A stretch of 64,000 nucleotides of DNA. Origin: Maribacter sp. ACAM166. Its GTDB lineage: Bacteria; Bacteroidota; Bacteroidia; Flavobacteriales; Flavobacteriaceae. Each line of letters opens with the position of its first letter. The stretch's first letter is position 1. The notes under the pieces are model-generated. The model did no database searches and was not told where the DNA came from. It saw nothing but the letters and a program-made list of their open reading frames with translations. A program made the translations under genes and the position numbers. The stretch is taken from assembly GCF_005771495.1 (NCBI RefSeq), contig NZ_VAUW01000006.1, positions 107,951 to 171,950 of the forward strand. Reading direction: 5' to 3'. Below, one piece after another: positions 52,888 through 62,379 of the stretch.

Positions 52888-54401
52888 AATTTAAAACTTA
52901 GCCCACTATACACCCCAATAGAATAAGGTCTAAACGTTCCATCAACTTCTGAAAAGGTATTCAGTTGATATTTAAAAATGGGCTCTATGTTAAATCGAAC
53001 TTTTGGCGAAAATTTATAGTTGAACCCAAGACCCATATTTGCGCTGAAATTAAGGTCATTAACATTATTGGCTTCACCAATTTCAGTAGTTAGTTCACCT
53101 GCTGTTAATGACACCGAATTATCGATTAGAAATAAGGAGCTCAATCCACCAATGAGGTTTACTCCAAATTTTTTATCTATTAAAGCATAATTTATTTCAA
53201 CGGGCAGCTCAAGATATCTAAATTGTTGAGACATATAACCATCTCTTGTTGCACTTTTAGCACTCACATCAAGTGATTTATTGGCGGTACTAAATACTTC
53301 TGATGTTACTTTTTTACTGGAAACCGTAAGGGTGTTTGATGTTGAGACGTAATCAATTGTGGCCAATTGTCCATTGTTCGAAAATGAATTTAATGAGGAA
53401 GAAAATGAGACATCTTCTGTATCATACCCATAATCTACTTTGCTTATCCCTGAGCGAATGCTCAACTTTTTTGACACAGCATATGCGACCGATACACCAT
53501 AGCTTAAGTTGATGTTTCCAGATTTAGAATTGGTGACGAAAATAGAGTTTATAGGAGATCCTTTACCATCAGCATTGAAATAAACAGGGGCAATGTTCGG
53601 ACCTGCAGACCATCTGTTATGGGTAGAAGCGATATTTATTTCTTCTTCTTGATCAACTATTTCTTCGAAAATCGATTTTCTACCTTCTTCGGATACTTCT
53701 TGATTCTTTTCAAGAGTAGCGTTGGCTACTAAAGTAGTTTCTGCATCCAAACCAATTGAGTCCTGTTTATTCGTATTCATTGCTTTGGTAGGGGAAACCG
53801 ATGCGCTATTGAGACTTTCAGTTGTAACGTTAGCATCATTGGGTATTAAATCTCCCATAGTATTCTTTGTGCTATCTGATTCTGCTAAAGCGGTGTTTTC
53901 GGTAATTGTCTCTGTTTTGTTTCGTTCGTTTTTAGCCAAGGCATTTTTATTTTGAGACCAATTCCCTTTAGAAATTAGGGGTTCATTGGGGTTTAATTTG
54001 GTTGATTCCTCCTGATTTTTACCTTCGGATTGATGATCTTCGATTGATTTTATAGTTTCCTCTGCTCCCTTTTGAACCAATGGGTCATTCCCTATGTTTA
54101 GAGAGTCAATCAACTGTTCTTTAGTAGATGTGGATTGAAAGTCATTAGTCTGTTCAACGTCCTTTTGAGTGTCGACTAAAATTTCGTTTGTAGTTTGGGT
54201 ATCTGAAAATGGATTGAACAGTAAAAAGGTGATAGCCAATGCGGCCGCTATACCACACAATGTCCACCAAATCGGAATAATTCGTTTCTTTTTCTTTTTT
54301 TCCAATGAAGCATCAATCGCACGCCAGACCTTATTTTCAGGAGCTTGTTTGAAGTCCAAGAATTTCTCTTGGAATAGTTCATCTAATTTATTTTTATGCA
54401 T
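52884..54401 (-). CDS. Membrane-anchored protein with C-terminal outer-membrane beta-barrel domain, in an ECF sigma operon
   Basis: A 505-aa protein in three parts. Residues 1-40 are charged (LDELFQEKFLDFKQAPENKVWRAIDASLEKKKKKR) like the cytosolic end of Bacteroidota anti-sigma-type proteins. One membrane helix follows (IPIWWTLCGIAAALAITFLLF, about 43-63). Then come about 190 polar, Glu/Asn/Ser/Thr-rich residues, and from about residue 265 a PorT-like outer-membrane barrel domain ending in an aromatic residue (YSGLSFKF). It follows the sigma gene by 32 bases. It may sense the envelope and restrain the sigma factor. Confidence 0.8.
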   Translation of the reverse strand: MHKNKLDELFQEKFLDFKQAPENKVWRAIDASLEKKKKKRIIPIWWTLCGIAAALAITFLLFNPFSDTQTTNEILVDTQKDVEQTNDFQSTSTKEQLIDSLNIGNDPLVQKGAEETIKSIEDHQSEGKNQEESTKLNPNEPLISKGNWSQNKNALAKNERNKTETITENTALAESDSTKNTMGDLIPNDANVTTESLNSASVSPTKAMNTNKQDSIGLDAETTLVANATLEKNQEVSEEGRKSIFEEIVDQEEEINIASTHNRWSAGPNIAPVYFNADGKGSPINSIFVTNSKSGNINLSYGVSVAYAVSKKLSIRSGISKVDYGYDTEDVSFSSSLNSFSNNGQLATIDYVSTSNTLTVSSKKVTSEVFSTANKSLDVSAKSATRDGYMSQQFRYLELPVEINYALIDKKFGVNLIGGLSSLFLIDNSVSLTAGELTTEIGEANNVNDLNFSANMGLGFNYKFSPKVRFNIEPIFKYQLNTFSEVDGTFRPYSIGVYSGLSFKF

Positions 54402-54433
54402 CTTTTAAGGTTTCAGTTTATAATCGAATGAGA

Positions 54434-55000
54434 TTATAAAAAATGTGTTGTTATTATCATTAATATGCCAATAATAGATTGGGATACTTTTGTTTCAATT
54501 TTTTGCTTTAAAAGAGTTCGAGCCCTAGCAAGGTTAGATTTCGAGGTGCCTATGGAGGTGCCTAATAGTTCACTTATTTCTTTATGGGTATACCCATCCA
54601 ATACATATAGATTGAACGTTGCTCGATACTTATTAGGTAATTCTTGTATATAGCGTAAAAGTGATTGTAAACAAATATCGCTATAGGCATTAACCACGGT
54701 AATTTCTTCTTCGGTGTTATCAGAAACGGCACTTAAATATTCTTCTCTCCTATATTTTTGAAGTACCGTATTTATGGTAATCCTTTTCATCCAACCTTCA
54801 AAAGAACCGGTTCCTTTAAATTGACCAATCTTCTCATAAATTGTAATAAAACTATCGTGTAGGTTGTCTTCTGCTTCGGTTTTTGAATTGGAATACTTTA
54901 AACATATACCAAAGAGAGTAGTAGCATAGGCTCTATATAATAGTTCCTGCGCTTTACGATTATTTTTTTTACAATTATGTATGAGTTCTTCTAGACTCAC
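54434..55000 (-). CDS. ECF-type RNA polymerase sigma factor
   Basis: A 188-aa sigma-70 family protein without region 1 or 3. Region 2 has ELLYRAYATTLFGICLKYSNSKTEAEDNLHDSFITIYEKI and FEGWMKRITINTVLQKYRRE; region 4 has LPNKYRATFNLYVLDGYTHKEISELLGTSIGTSKSNLARARTLLK, a clear helix-turn-helix. It directs transcription of a regulon probably controlled by the membrane protein encoded just downstream. A small lipoprotein gene lies 15 bases upstream in the same operon. Confidence 0.95.
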   Translation of the reverse strand: MSLEELIHNCKKNNRKAQELLYRAYATTLFGICLKYSNSKTEAEDNLHDSFITIYEKIGQFKGTGSFEGWMKRITINTVLQKYRREEYLSAVSDNTEEEITVVNAYSDICLQSLLRYIQELPNKYRATFNLYVLDGYTHKEISELLGTSIGTSKSNLARARTLLKQKIETKVSQSIIGILMIITTHFL

Positions 55001-55015
55001 AATTGGGTGGTTATG

Positions 55016-55441
55016 TTACAATTTATTAACAGGAACGACTACTTCTAAATACTCAGCCTCTCCTTCACTATTATTACCCGTATAAAATTTAAACGTGTAT
55101 GGGTCATTATAGATTACGGTGAAGTTGAAAGATGCCGTTTGTTCAATTACTTGTTCTGCACAGTCCTCTACATCTGTTCTTACGGAACCGATGGCAACAA
55201 CATTTCTAACTGTCAGTGAATCTTTGACGATATCAAAACCCTCGTAGTTTGTACAACTATCTGGTGTTAAATAGTTCACCGTGATTTCATAGGTTTCATT
55301 GAAATCAAATGATTCTGGTAATGCTGCATCTACAATTTCTAATGCAGTAAAATGAAAATTTGGCGCATCGTCTTCAAATGAACAACCATTGCCTATAAAA
55401 GCTATAAAAGCGGCCAACAGCATAATTTTTTTCCTCATCAC
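55016..55441 (-). CDS. Hypothetical lipoprotein in the ECF sigma operon
   Basis: A 141-aa lipoprotein with signal IMLLAAFIAFIGNGC. The mature part is beta-rich, with four cysteine-containing stretches and an Ig-like feel (SFDFNETYEITVNYLTPDSCTNYEGF; FNFTVIYNDPYTFKFYTG). The family is not recognised. It is the first gene of the operon with the sigma factor and the barrel protein, so it may be a ligand or stress sensor at the outer membrane, but that is inference from position. Confidence 0.75.
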   Translation of the reverse strand: MMRKKIMLLAAFIAFIGNGCSFEDDAPNFHFTALEIVDAALPESFDFNETYEITVNYLTPDSCTNYEGFDIVKDSLTVRNVVAIGSVRTDVEDCAEQVIEQTASFNFTVIYNDPYTFKFYTGNNSEGEAEYLEVVVPVNKL

Positions 55442-55520
55442 ATAATGTTTATTTACAGGATGAAAATAGCTAGCAATGGTTGCGTAAAACGCTGCTATGT
55501 TTTTTTAATATATGTTTTGA

Positions 55521-56528
55521 TTAAGGCTTAAGTGCTTTAATGGCTTCTCTAATCTTACCATCTAACTCTTCGAAAAGTTCAGGATTATCTAAGAGTATAG
55601 CTTTTACAGCATCACGACCTTGACCAAGTTTAGTGTCACCGTAACTAAACCATGAACCACTTTTTTTAATTATTTCATATTCAACACCAAGATCAATGAT
55701 TTCTCCAACCTTTGAAATACCCACACCATACATAATGTCAAACTCAGTGGTACGGAATGGTGGTGCTACCTTATTTTTAACAACTTTCACTCTGGTTTTA
55801 TTCCCTTGAACATTACCGTCAGTATCTTTAATTTGTGTTGATCGTCTAATATCCAAACGAACAGATGCGTAAAACTTAAGTGCATTACCACCTGTAGTAG
55901 TTTCCGGATTACCGAACATAACTCCAATCTTTTCTCGTAGTTGGTTAATGAAAATAACGGTACAGTTTGTTTTACTAATTGAGCCTGTAAGTTTTCGTAG
56001 CGCTTGGGACATTAAACGGGCATGAAGACCCATTTTAGAATCTCCCATTTCTCCTTCAATTTCACTCTTCGGAGTCAAAGCGGCAACAGAATCGATAACA
56101 ACAATATCAATGGCGCCAGAGCGAATTAAATTATCTGCTATTTCCAATCCTTGTTCCCCATTATCAGGTTGTGAAATAATTAAATTATCTATATCAACCC
56201 CTAAGTTTTGGGCGTAAAAGCGGTCAAAAGCATGTTCTGCATCAATAAATGCAGCGATACCTCCATTTTTTTGAGCTTCAGCAATGGCATGTAAGGCCAG
56301 CGTAGTTTTACCTGATGATTCAGGGCCATAAATTTCAACAACCCTACCTCGAGGATAACCGCCAACCCCTAATGCAATATCCAATCCTAATGAGCCAGAA
56401 GGAATCACTTCAACATCTGCAACTACCCTATCACCCATTTTCATGACAGCACCCTTTCCATAGGTCTTATCCATTTTGTCAAGGGTCAATTGTAGTGCTT
56501 TTAATTTTGCTTCTTTTTCGGAACTCAT
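55521..56528 (-). CDS. recA: Recombinase A
   Basis: About 335 aa from the ATG at 56528 ([25 protein letters not shown]); an ATG three codons earlier is possible. Walker A is [10 protein letters not shown] near residue 65, Walker B region [20 protein letters not shown] with DNA-binding loops L1 and L2 ([30 protein letters not shown]). It drives homologous recombination and SOS induction. The gene stands alone on the minus strand. Confidence 0.98.
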   Translation of the reverse strand: MSSEKEAKLKALQLTLDKMDKTYGKGAVMKMGDRVVADVEVIPSGSLGLDIALGVGGYPRGRVVEIYGPESSGKTTLALHAIAEAQKNGGIAAFIDAEHAFDRFYAQNLGVDIDNLIISQPDNGEQGLEIADNLIRSGAIDIVVIDSVAALTPKSEIEGEMGDSKMGLHARLMSQALRKLTGSISKTNCTVIFINQLREKIGVMFGNPETTTGGNALKFYASVRLDIRRSTQIKDTDGNVQGNKTRVKVVKNKVAPPFRTTEFDIMYGVGISKVGEIIDLGVEYEIIKKSGSWFSYGDTKLGQGRDAVKAILLDNPELFEELDGKIREAIKALKP

Positions 56529-56750
56529 TTTTTTCATTTTTTTGGATAGCTAAATTACTATTTCTTTTTTGAATTGAATAATATTGAAACATATAACGCA
56601 ACCATTTTAAACAATTACTATCTAATAAAAAATAGAAGTTGGTTAATACGTTATAATCTGTTGTTTTAGTGGCAACGGACTTTGGTGGCTATTTCCTTTT
56701 TGCGTTTGAAAGAATGCTATGAAGAAGAAAAGAATGGAATAGTCGAAAAG

Positions 56751-56777
56751 AGCCTTGTTAAAACAAGGCTTTTTTTT
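56751..56777 (+). terminator. Orphan plus-strand rho-independent terminator upstream of trhO
   Basis: AGCCTTGTT (56751-56759) pairs perfectly with AACAAGGCT (56762-56770), with a run of eight Ts (56770-56777). No plus-strand gene precedes it: recA is on the other strand and starts at 56528. It implies a short transcript somewhere in 56540-56750, where I see no ORF beyond a 7-codon one (56717-56740). Confidence 0.75.
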
Positions 56778-56810
56778 GTTCCAATTAGAATAAAGCTATT
56801 CAGGGTAAAT

Positions 56811-56839
56811 TTGTATTTTCTATTTAATTCTTACTTTTG
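56811..56839 (+). promoter_or_regulatory. Promoter of trhO
   Basis: TTG (56811-56813), an 18-base spacer and TACTTTTG (56832-56839) match the Bacteroidota promoter. The ATG of the next gene is 42 bases downstream. Confidence 0.65.
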
Positions 56840-56880
56840 CGGTTGAACATATTTCTTTAACTTAAAACTATTGGTATAGC

Positions 56881-57912
56881 ATGCAACTGTACAATACATT
56901 AAGTGCAAATGAAAGAGCCGCTTTAATAGAAGAAGCGGGAAAGGAACGCCTAACCATCTCTTTCTACACCTATGCACATATTGGCAATATGAATTTATTT
57001 AGAAATCATCTATTTATCCATTGGAATGATTTGGATGTACTTGGTCGAATTTATGTCGCCCACGAGGGTATAAATGCTCAATTATCCGTTCCTGCTGAAA
57101 ATTTTAAGGTGTTCAAAGAACACTTAGACAGTATTTCCTTTTTAGAAAATGTGCGTCTCAATGTAGCTATTGAACAAGACAATCTTTCTTTTTTAAAGCT
57201 AAAGGTAAAAGTGCGCAATAAAATTGTTGCTGATGGCTTGAATGATGATAGTTTTGATGTTACGAATAAAGGTATACACGTAGATGCAGAAAAATTCAAC
57301 GCGCTTATAGAAGATCCTAATACTGTTCTGGTAGATATGCGAAACCATTATGAAAGTGAAATCGGCCACTTTAAAAATGCTGTCACACCAGATGTAGACA
57401 CTTTTCGTGATTCTTTAGATATTATTGAGCGAGACTTAGCCAATCATAAGAAAGATAAAAAACTTGTAATGTATTGTACAGGAGGCATACGATGCGAAAA
57501 AGCAAGTGCTTATTATAAACATAAAGGTTTTGAACAGGTGTATCAGCTAGAAGGTGGTATTATTGAATATGCAAGACAGGTTTATAAAATGAATCTGGAG
57601 AATAAATTCAAAGGTAAAAACTTTGTTTTTGACCATAGAAGGGGAGAACGTATAAGTGAGGACGTTATTGCTAATTGTCATCAATGTGGCGAACCTTCTG
57701 ATGAGCACGTTAATTGCGCCAATGAAGCTTGTCATTTGTTGTTCATTCAATGCGAGGCCTGTTCCGAAAAAATGACAAGTTGCTGTTCAAATACGTGTAA
57801 AGAGATTCATGAATTACCTTTTGAGGAACAAAAGGCACTGCGAAAAGGAAAGGTAGTTAGTAATAAAATTTTCAAGAAAGGGCGGTCAGAAGTGTTGAAG
57901 TTTAAAAAGTAA
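56881..57912 (+). CDS. trhO: tRNA uridine(34) hydroxylase, rhodanese family
   Basis: A 343-aa protein of the YceA/TrhO type. The N-terminal acylphosphatase-like half has FYTYAHIGNMNLFRNHLFIHWNDLDVLGRIYVAHEGINAQLSVP; the rhodanese domain has DMRNHYESEIGHFKNAVTPDVDTFRD and the active cysteine in MYCTGGIRCEKASAY. The C-terminus is cysteine-rich (NCHQCGEPSDEHVNC, CEACSEKMTSCCSNTC), probably a zinc site. It hydroxylates wobble uridine 34 of tRNAs with O2. Confidence 0.95.
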   Translation: MQLYNTLSANERAALIEEAGKERLTISFYTYAHIGNMNLFRNHLFIHWNDLDVLGRIYVAHEGINAQLSVPAENFKVFKEHLDSISFLENVRLNVAIEQDNLSFLKLKVKVRNKIVADGLNDDSFDVTNKGIHVDAEKFNALIEDPNTVLVDMRNHYESEIGHFKNAVTPDVDTFRDSLDIIERDLANHKKDKKLVMYCTGGIRCEKASAYYKHKGFEQVYQLEGGIIEYARQVYKMNLENKFKGKNFVFDHRRGERISEDVIANCHQCGEPSDEHVNCANEACHLLFIQCEACSEKMTSCCSNTCKEIHELPFEEQKALRKGKVVSNKIFKKGRSEVLKFKK

Positions 57913-58048
57913 ATAGAATCAGTTAGCAGCTTTACTTTGTTGTTGACAATTGAGATATGAAATATCCCTTGCTAATTGATTTGAGGATAAGGAGACTTGC
58001 GATTGACACCTGCCATTAAACTTTTTTACGGTATCTTAAAATGGGTTA

Positions 58049-58170
58049 CTGAACTTTGTAACTAAAAACTGTCAACCGAATTGAGCTCATTGAAAGCCGT
58101 TAATGAAAGCTGCTCACTGAAAATCGTTACTAAATACAGCTAACTGAAAACGGTTACTGTGAACTTACCT
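58049..58170 (+). repeat. Degenerate 27-bp tandem repeat upstream of ricT
   Basis: Units of 27 bases occupy 58049-58075, 58090-58116, 58117-58143 and 58144-58170, with the shared form CTGAAAnCGTTACTnAA..CTGCTnA. A 14-base piece at 58076-58089 keeps only the beginning and end of a unit, as if it had lost its middle. The rest of the 57913-58268 gap is AT-rich and holds no gene that I can see. Confidence 0.65.
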
Positions 58171-58268
58171 TTTCTATCACATTAAAAAAATAGTATCTTT
58201 ACCTATAAGTTTTTTATGAACCTATTTTGGTGAATCTTTTAGGATTCAGTCAAATCAATATATATAAT

Positions 58269-59444
58269 ATGGGTTGTAGTAGTTGTTCTACCGGTAAGGA
58301 TGGACAACCAAAGGGATGCAAGAATAACGGTACTTGCGGTACAGATGGTTGCAATAAATTAACAGTTTTTGATTGGCTTTCCAATATGTCGCTCCCTAAT
58401 GGGGAACGACCATTTGATTTTGTTGAGGTACGATTTAAAAATAGTAGAAAAGAGTTTTTCCAGAACACAGAAAATCTTTCACTTTCCATTGGTGACATAG
58501 TTGCCACTCAAGCATTGGCTGGTCATGATATAGGTATGGTTACCCTAACGGGTGAGTTGGTACGTGTACAAATGAAACGAAAGAAGGAAGCTATTAATGC
58601 GGTAGATGCACCTAAAGTTTATCGAAAAGCCAGTCAAAAGGACATCGATATTTGGCAGAAATGTCGAGATAGGGAAGAGGAAATTAAAAAGCGTGCACGT
58701 GAAATTGCCATCATTTTAAAACTTCAAATGAAGATTTCTGATGTTGAATTTCAAGGAGATGGGTCTAAAGCTACCTTTTATTATACGGCAGATGAACGCA
58801 TAGATTTTCGACAATTAATTAAGGATATGGCTAAGGCATTTGGTATTCGAATCGAAATGCGTCAAATTGGGTATCGCCAAGAAGCCCAACGATTGGGAGG
58901 TATTGGTTCTTGTGGTAGAGAATTATGTTGCTCTACATGGCTTACAGATTTTAGGTCAGTAAGTACATCGGCAGCACGCTACCAACAATTATCCTTAAAC
59001 CCACAAAAATTGGCTGGGCAGTGCGGTAAACTTAAGTGCTGTCTAAACTATGAGCTAGATTCTTATCTAGATGCACTTAAAGATTTCCCTTCACAAGACA
59101 CAAAGTTGTTAACAGATAAGGGCCTCGCCTTTTGTCAGAAAACCGATATTTTCAAAGAAATGCTTTGGTTCTCCTATAAAGAAGATCCAGGTAGTTGGCA
59201 CGTGCTTTCAAAAGATCAGGTCAACGAGATTTTGGAGAAAAACAAGAAGAAGGAAAAAGTCGCTAGTTTAGAAATGTACGCAATTGAAATTGACGTAGAA
59301 GAAAAAGTAGTTTTTGAAAATGTGGTAGGCCAAGACAGTCTAACACGTTTTGACAAACCTAAAGGCGGTGGCAACAGAAACAAGAACAAGAATAGAAACA
59401 GGAACAAGAACAGAAATAGAAAAAGAAATCAAAATAATGCGTAG
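58269..59444 (+). CDS. ricT: RicT/PSP1-domain protein
   Basis: About 391 aa from the ATG at 58269 (MGCSSCSTGKDGQPKGCKNNGTCG), a Cys-rich N-terminus that the family shares; the frame reaches back to 58227. The PSP1 domain follows (FDFVEVRFKNSRKEFF; RKASQKDIDIWQKCRDREEEI; GGIGSCGRELCCSTWL; AGQCGKLKCCLNYE), with cysteines that bind an Fe-S cluster in the Ric complex. The C-terminal 25 residues are Asn/Arg/Lys repeats that probably bind RNA. The end overlaps gldH by 8 bases. Confidence 0.92.
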   Translation: MGCSSCSTGKDGQPKGCKNNGTCGTDGCNKLTVFDWLSNMSLPNGERPFDFVEVRFKNSRKEFFQNTENLSLSIGDIVATQALAGHDIGMVTLTGELVRVQMKRKKEAINAVDAPKVYRKASQKDIDIWQKCRDREEEIKKRAREIAIILKLQMKISDVEFQGDGSKATFYYTADERIDFRQLIKDMAKAFGIRIEMRQIGYRQEAQRLGGIGSCGRELCCSTWLTDFRSVSTSAARYQQLSLNPQKLAGQCGKLKCCLNYELDSYLDALKDFPSQDTKLLTDKGLAFCQKTDIFKEMLWFSYKEDPGSWHVLSKDQVNEILEKNKKKEKVASLEMYAIEIDVEEKVVFENVVGQDSLTRFDKPKGGGNRNKNKNRNRNKNRNRKRNQNNA

Positions 59445-59922
59445 TCTATTATGTTCTTTTTTGGCTTTAGTACTGCTAGCATCCTGTAATACTACTATTA
59501 TCAAATCAGAGTACCGCTCCTTAAACGATGGAGTTTGGAACAAGGACAATATCCTTCAGTTTTCCTTTAAAGAAATGGATACCGTACAAGCACACGATAT
59601 TTTTATTAATGTTCGAAATGATAATACATTTCCGTATAGCAACTTATTTATTATTGCGGCGCTTACAACACCTGAAGGGGAAGTTATAAAAGATACATTG
59701 GAGTATACAATGGCGAGACCAGATGGTTCTTGGTTAGGAAAAGGTAGTGGTAGTATCAAGGAAAATAAATTATGGTATAAGGAAAACATCGTTTTTGAAT
59801 CTTCTGGCGTATATACTATAGAGGTTTCACAAGCGATGCGAAAAAATGGCAATGTTTCTGGCATTATAGGTCTAGAAGGCATTACAGATGTAGGTATCGA
59901 AGTAATAAATAGTAACCCGTAA
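59437..59922 (+). CDS. gldH: Gliding motility lipoprotein GldH
   Basis: About 161 aa from the ATG at 59437; the frame extends to 59350 only as a shadow of the ricT repeat region. The signal MRSLLCSFLALVLLASC is a lipobox. The mature domain has EYRSLNDGVWNKDNILQFSF, NVRNDNTFPYSNLFIIAAL, PDGSWLGKGSGSIKENKLWYK and MRKNGNVSGIIGLEGITDVGIEV, all hallmarks of GldH, needed for gliding and type IX secretion. It lies between ricT and a PBP1A gene, an order common in Flavobacteriaceae. Confidence 0.95.
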   Translation: MRSLLCSFLALVLLASCNTTIIKSEYRSLNDGVWNKDNILQFSFKEMDTVQAHDIFINVRNDNTFPYSNLFIIAALTTPEGEVIKDTLEYTMARPDGSWLGKGSGSIKENKLWYKENIVFESSGVYTIEVSQAMRKNGNVSGIIGLEGITDVGIEVINSNP

Positions 59923-59925
59923 ATT

Positions 59926-62274
59926 ATGGCAAAAGCGGAAAAAAAGAAAACAACAACCAATAGTTTCTCTAAATTCATTGCATGGTTTTGGATACTGTTT
60001 GTATCAGGTTTAACCATGGTGGCATTAATATTTTTATCGGCTTCATGGGGGCTTTTTGGAGATTTACCTCCATATGAATACTTAGAGAATCCACAGACTA
60101 ATTTGGCATCCCAGATCATATCATCAGATGGCAATTTGTTGGGTAAATTCTATTTAGATGATAACAGAACTGACATTAAGTTTGAAGATTTACCCGATAA
60201 TTTGGTCAATGCCCTAATTGCCACTGAAGATGTTCGTTTTAATTCGCATTCTGGAATTGATGCGTGGGGAACCTTAAGGGCCATTGTGTATTTGGGAAGT
60301 AGAGGTGGGGCAAGTACCATCTCTCAGCAATTGGCACGACAACTTTTCGTTGGGGTACGGTCTAGAAATAAGTTAGAGACCATACAGCAAAAAATAAAAG
60401 AATGGGTCTTGGCCATTAGGCTTGAGCGTAGCTATACAAAAGAGGAAATCATTAGTATGTATTTTAATATTTATGACTTTGGGAACAATGCAGATGGTAT
60501 TCGTTCTGCGGCACGTATTTATTTTGGGAAAGAGCCAAAAGATTTAAAAGTCGAAGAATCTGCTATGCTGGTAGGGATGTTCAAGAACTCATCACTATTC
60601 AATCCACTTAGGCGGGAGGAAATGGTAAAGACTCGACGAGATGTGGTTTTGGCACAAATGGCTAAATACGATTACATCACAGAAGAAACAAAAGATTCAT
60701 TGCAAGCTATGAGAATGGATATTAATTATAATCCAGAAAACCATAGAGAAGGCTTAGCCACTTATTTTAGAATGTACCTTCAACGATTTATGAAAGGCTG
60801 GATTGATAAACATCCGAAGCCGGCAATGGAAGGAGAGCGTGACCGTTATAATCTTTATTTGGACGGACTTAAAATTTATACAACTATAGATTCAAAGATG
60901 CAGGCTAACGCAGAGGAAGCGGTTGACCAGCACATGACTAAATTACAAGCTGAGTTCTTTCATCAGAATACACCAGACAGAAACCCGACAGCTCCTTTTT
61001 TAGATATCACTCCGGAAGAAACAAAGAGTATCATGGAGCGAGCTATGAAGAATTCTGAACGTTGGAGAAAGATGAAGGAATCGGGTAGTTCTGAAAAGGA
61101 AATACGAGAGTCCTTCACTAAAAAAACCGAAATGACGGTTTTTGATTGGAAGAGTCAAACTAAGGAAAAGGATACGATATTAACACCATTAGATTCGATA
61201 CGCTATTATAAAACGTTCTTGAGGACTGCTATGATGTCAATGGAGCCACAAACAGGTCATGTGAAAGCATGGGTTGGCGGAATAAATTATAAGCATTTTC
61301 AATATGATAACGTAATTCAAGGTGGGAAACAAGCTGGCTCGACGTTTAAGCCATTTGTATATGCCGCTGCCATTGACCAATTACGTCTATCGCCTTGCGA
61401 AACAAGACCAGATACTCAGTATTGTATTGAAGCAGGTAAGCATGGAAATATGGAGCCTTGGTGTCCGAGAAATTCAAATGGTAAATACTCTGGTAATAGC
61501 TATACGTTAAAAAAGGCTTTGGCGAACTCTATTAACACGATAACTGCACAATTGATAGATGAAGTCGGACCTAAATCTGTAGTCAGTATGGTTCATAATT
61601 TAGGAATTACCCGTGATATTTTAGCGGTCCCTTCTATTGCATTAGGTACGGAAATTGTCAATGTATATGAAATGGTTGGTGCATACGGTGCTTTCGCTAA
61701 TCAAGGCGTGTATGTCAAACCTGTTATGGTGACCCGTATTGAAAATAAGGATGGTACCGTTTTATATGAATACGTACCAGAGACTAAAGATGTATTGAGT
61801 AAGGATGTGTCTTATGCGATGATTGATTTAATGAAGGGGGTGACTCAAGGTGGATCCGGTACACGTTTACGTACTACAGGAGCTAATAAATGGAATAAGG
61901 TATATGATGAAATAATTACTGGATATCCATACGGACTTACGAATCCCATTGCAGGTAAAACAGGTACGACTCAAAATCAAAGTGATGGTTGGTTTATGGG
62001 TATGGTGCCAAACTTGGTAACTGGTGTGTGGGTTGGTGGTGAAGATAGAGCTACCCATTTCAAAGGCATTACGTATGGTCAAGGTGCCTCCATGGCATTA
62101 CCTATATGGGGTCTGTACATGACTAAGAATTATGCCGATGAAGAATTAGGGATTTCAAAAGAAGATTTTGAAAAGCCTGAAGACATGTCCATTGAAATTG
62201 ATTGTAGCAATTTTGCACAAGATTTGCAAGAGGATAATGATATTGAAAATGATTTAGATGACTTAGATTTTTAA
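59926..62274 (+). CDS. Penicillin-binding protein 1A (bifunctional transglycosylase/transpeptidase)
   Basis: A 782-aa wall synthase. After an N-terminal membrane helix (FWILFVSGLTMVALIFLSA) comes the GT51 domain with ATEDVRFNSHSGIDAWG (catalytic Glu), GGASTISQQLARQLF and RLERSYTKEEIISMYFN. The transpeptidase domain has GSTFKPFVYA (SxxK), ANSINT (SxN) and GKTGTTQNQSDGWFMG (KTG). It polymerises and cross-links peptidoglycan at the outer face of the inner membrane. A terminator follows at 62297. Confidence 0.97.
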   Translation: MAKAEKKKTTTNSFSKFIAWFWILFVSGLTMVALIFLSASWGLFGDLPPYEYLENPQTNLASQIISSDGNLLGKFYLDDNRTDIKFEDLPDNLVNALIATEDVRFNSHSGIDAWGTLRAIVYLGSRGGASTISQQLARQLFVGVRSRNKLETIQQKIKEWVLAIRLERSYTKEEIISMYFNIYDFGNNADGIRSAARIYFGKEPKDLKVEESAMLVGMFKNSSLFNPLRREEMVKTRRDVVLAQMAKYDYITEETKDSLQAMRMDINYNPENHREGLATYFRMYLQRFMKGWIDKHPKPAMEGERDRYNLYLDGLKIYTTIDSKMQANAEEAVDQHMTKLQAEFFHQNTPDRNPTAPFLDITPEETKSIMERAMKNSERWRKMKESGSSEKEIRESFTKKTEMTVFDWKSQTKEKDTILTPLDSIRYYKTFLRTAMMSMEPQTGHVKAWVGGINYKHFQYDNVIQGGKQAGSTFKPFVYAAAIDQLRLSPCETRPDTQYCIEAGKHGNMEPWCPRNSNGKYSGNSYTLKKALANSINTITAQLIDEVGPKSVVSMVHNLGITRDILAVPSIALGTEIVNVYEMVGAYGAFANQGVYVKPVMVTRIENKDGTVLYEYVPETKDVLSKDVSYAMIDLMKGVTQGGSGTRLRTTGANKWNKVYDEIITGYPYGLTNPIAGKTGTTQNQSDGWFMGMVPNLVTGVWVGGEDRATHFKGITYGQGASMALPIWGLYMTKNYADEELGISKEDFEKPEDMSIEIDCSNFAQDLQEDNDIENDLDDLDF

Positions 62275-62296
62275 TTATAAAGGAAATCTTGTTTTA

Positions 62297-62328
62297 AAAA
62301 AGGCTATGGCGTTCGCTATAGCCTTTTT
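62297..62328 (+). terminator. Rho-independent terminator after the PBP1A gene
   Basis: AAAAAGGCTAT (62297-62307) pairs with ATAGCCTTTTT (62318-62328); the inner GGC/GCT extends the stem to a GTTC loop. The U-tract is part of the stem end. Confidence 0.88.
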
Positions 62329-62379
62329 ACATATATTCAATTATAATCGGTATTTTAGTAACATTAAATTTAGTAAAAA

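Noticed and set aside
58049..58170. CRISPR array
   Set aside because: The repeats are directly adjacent without spacers, diverged, and no cas genes are near.
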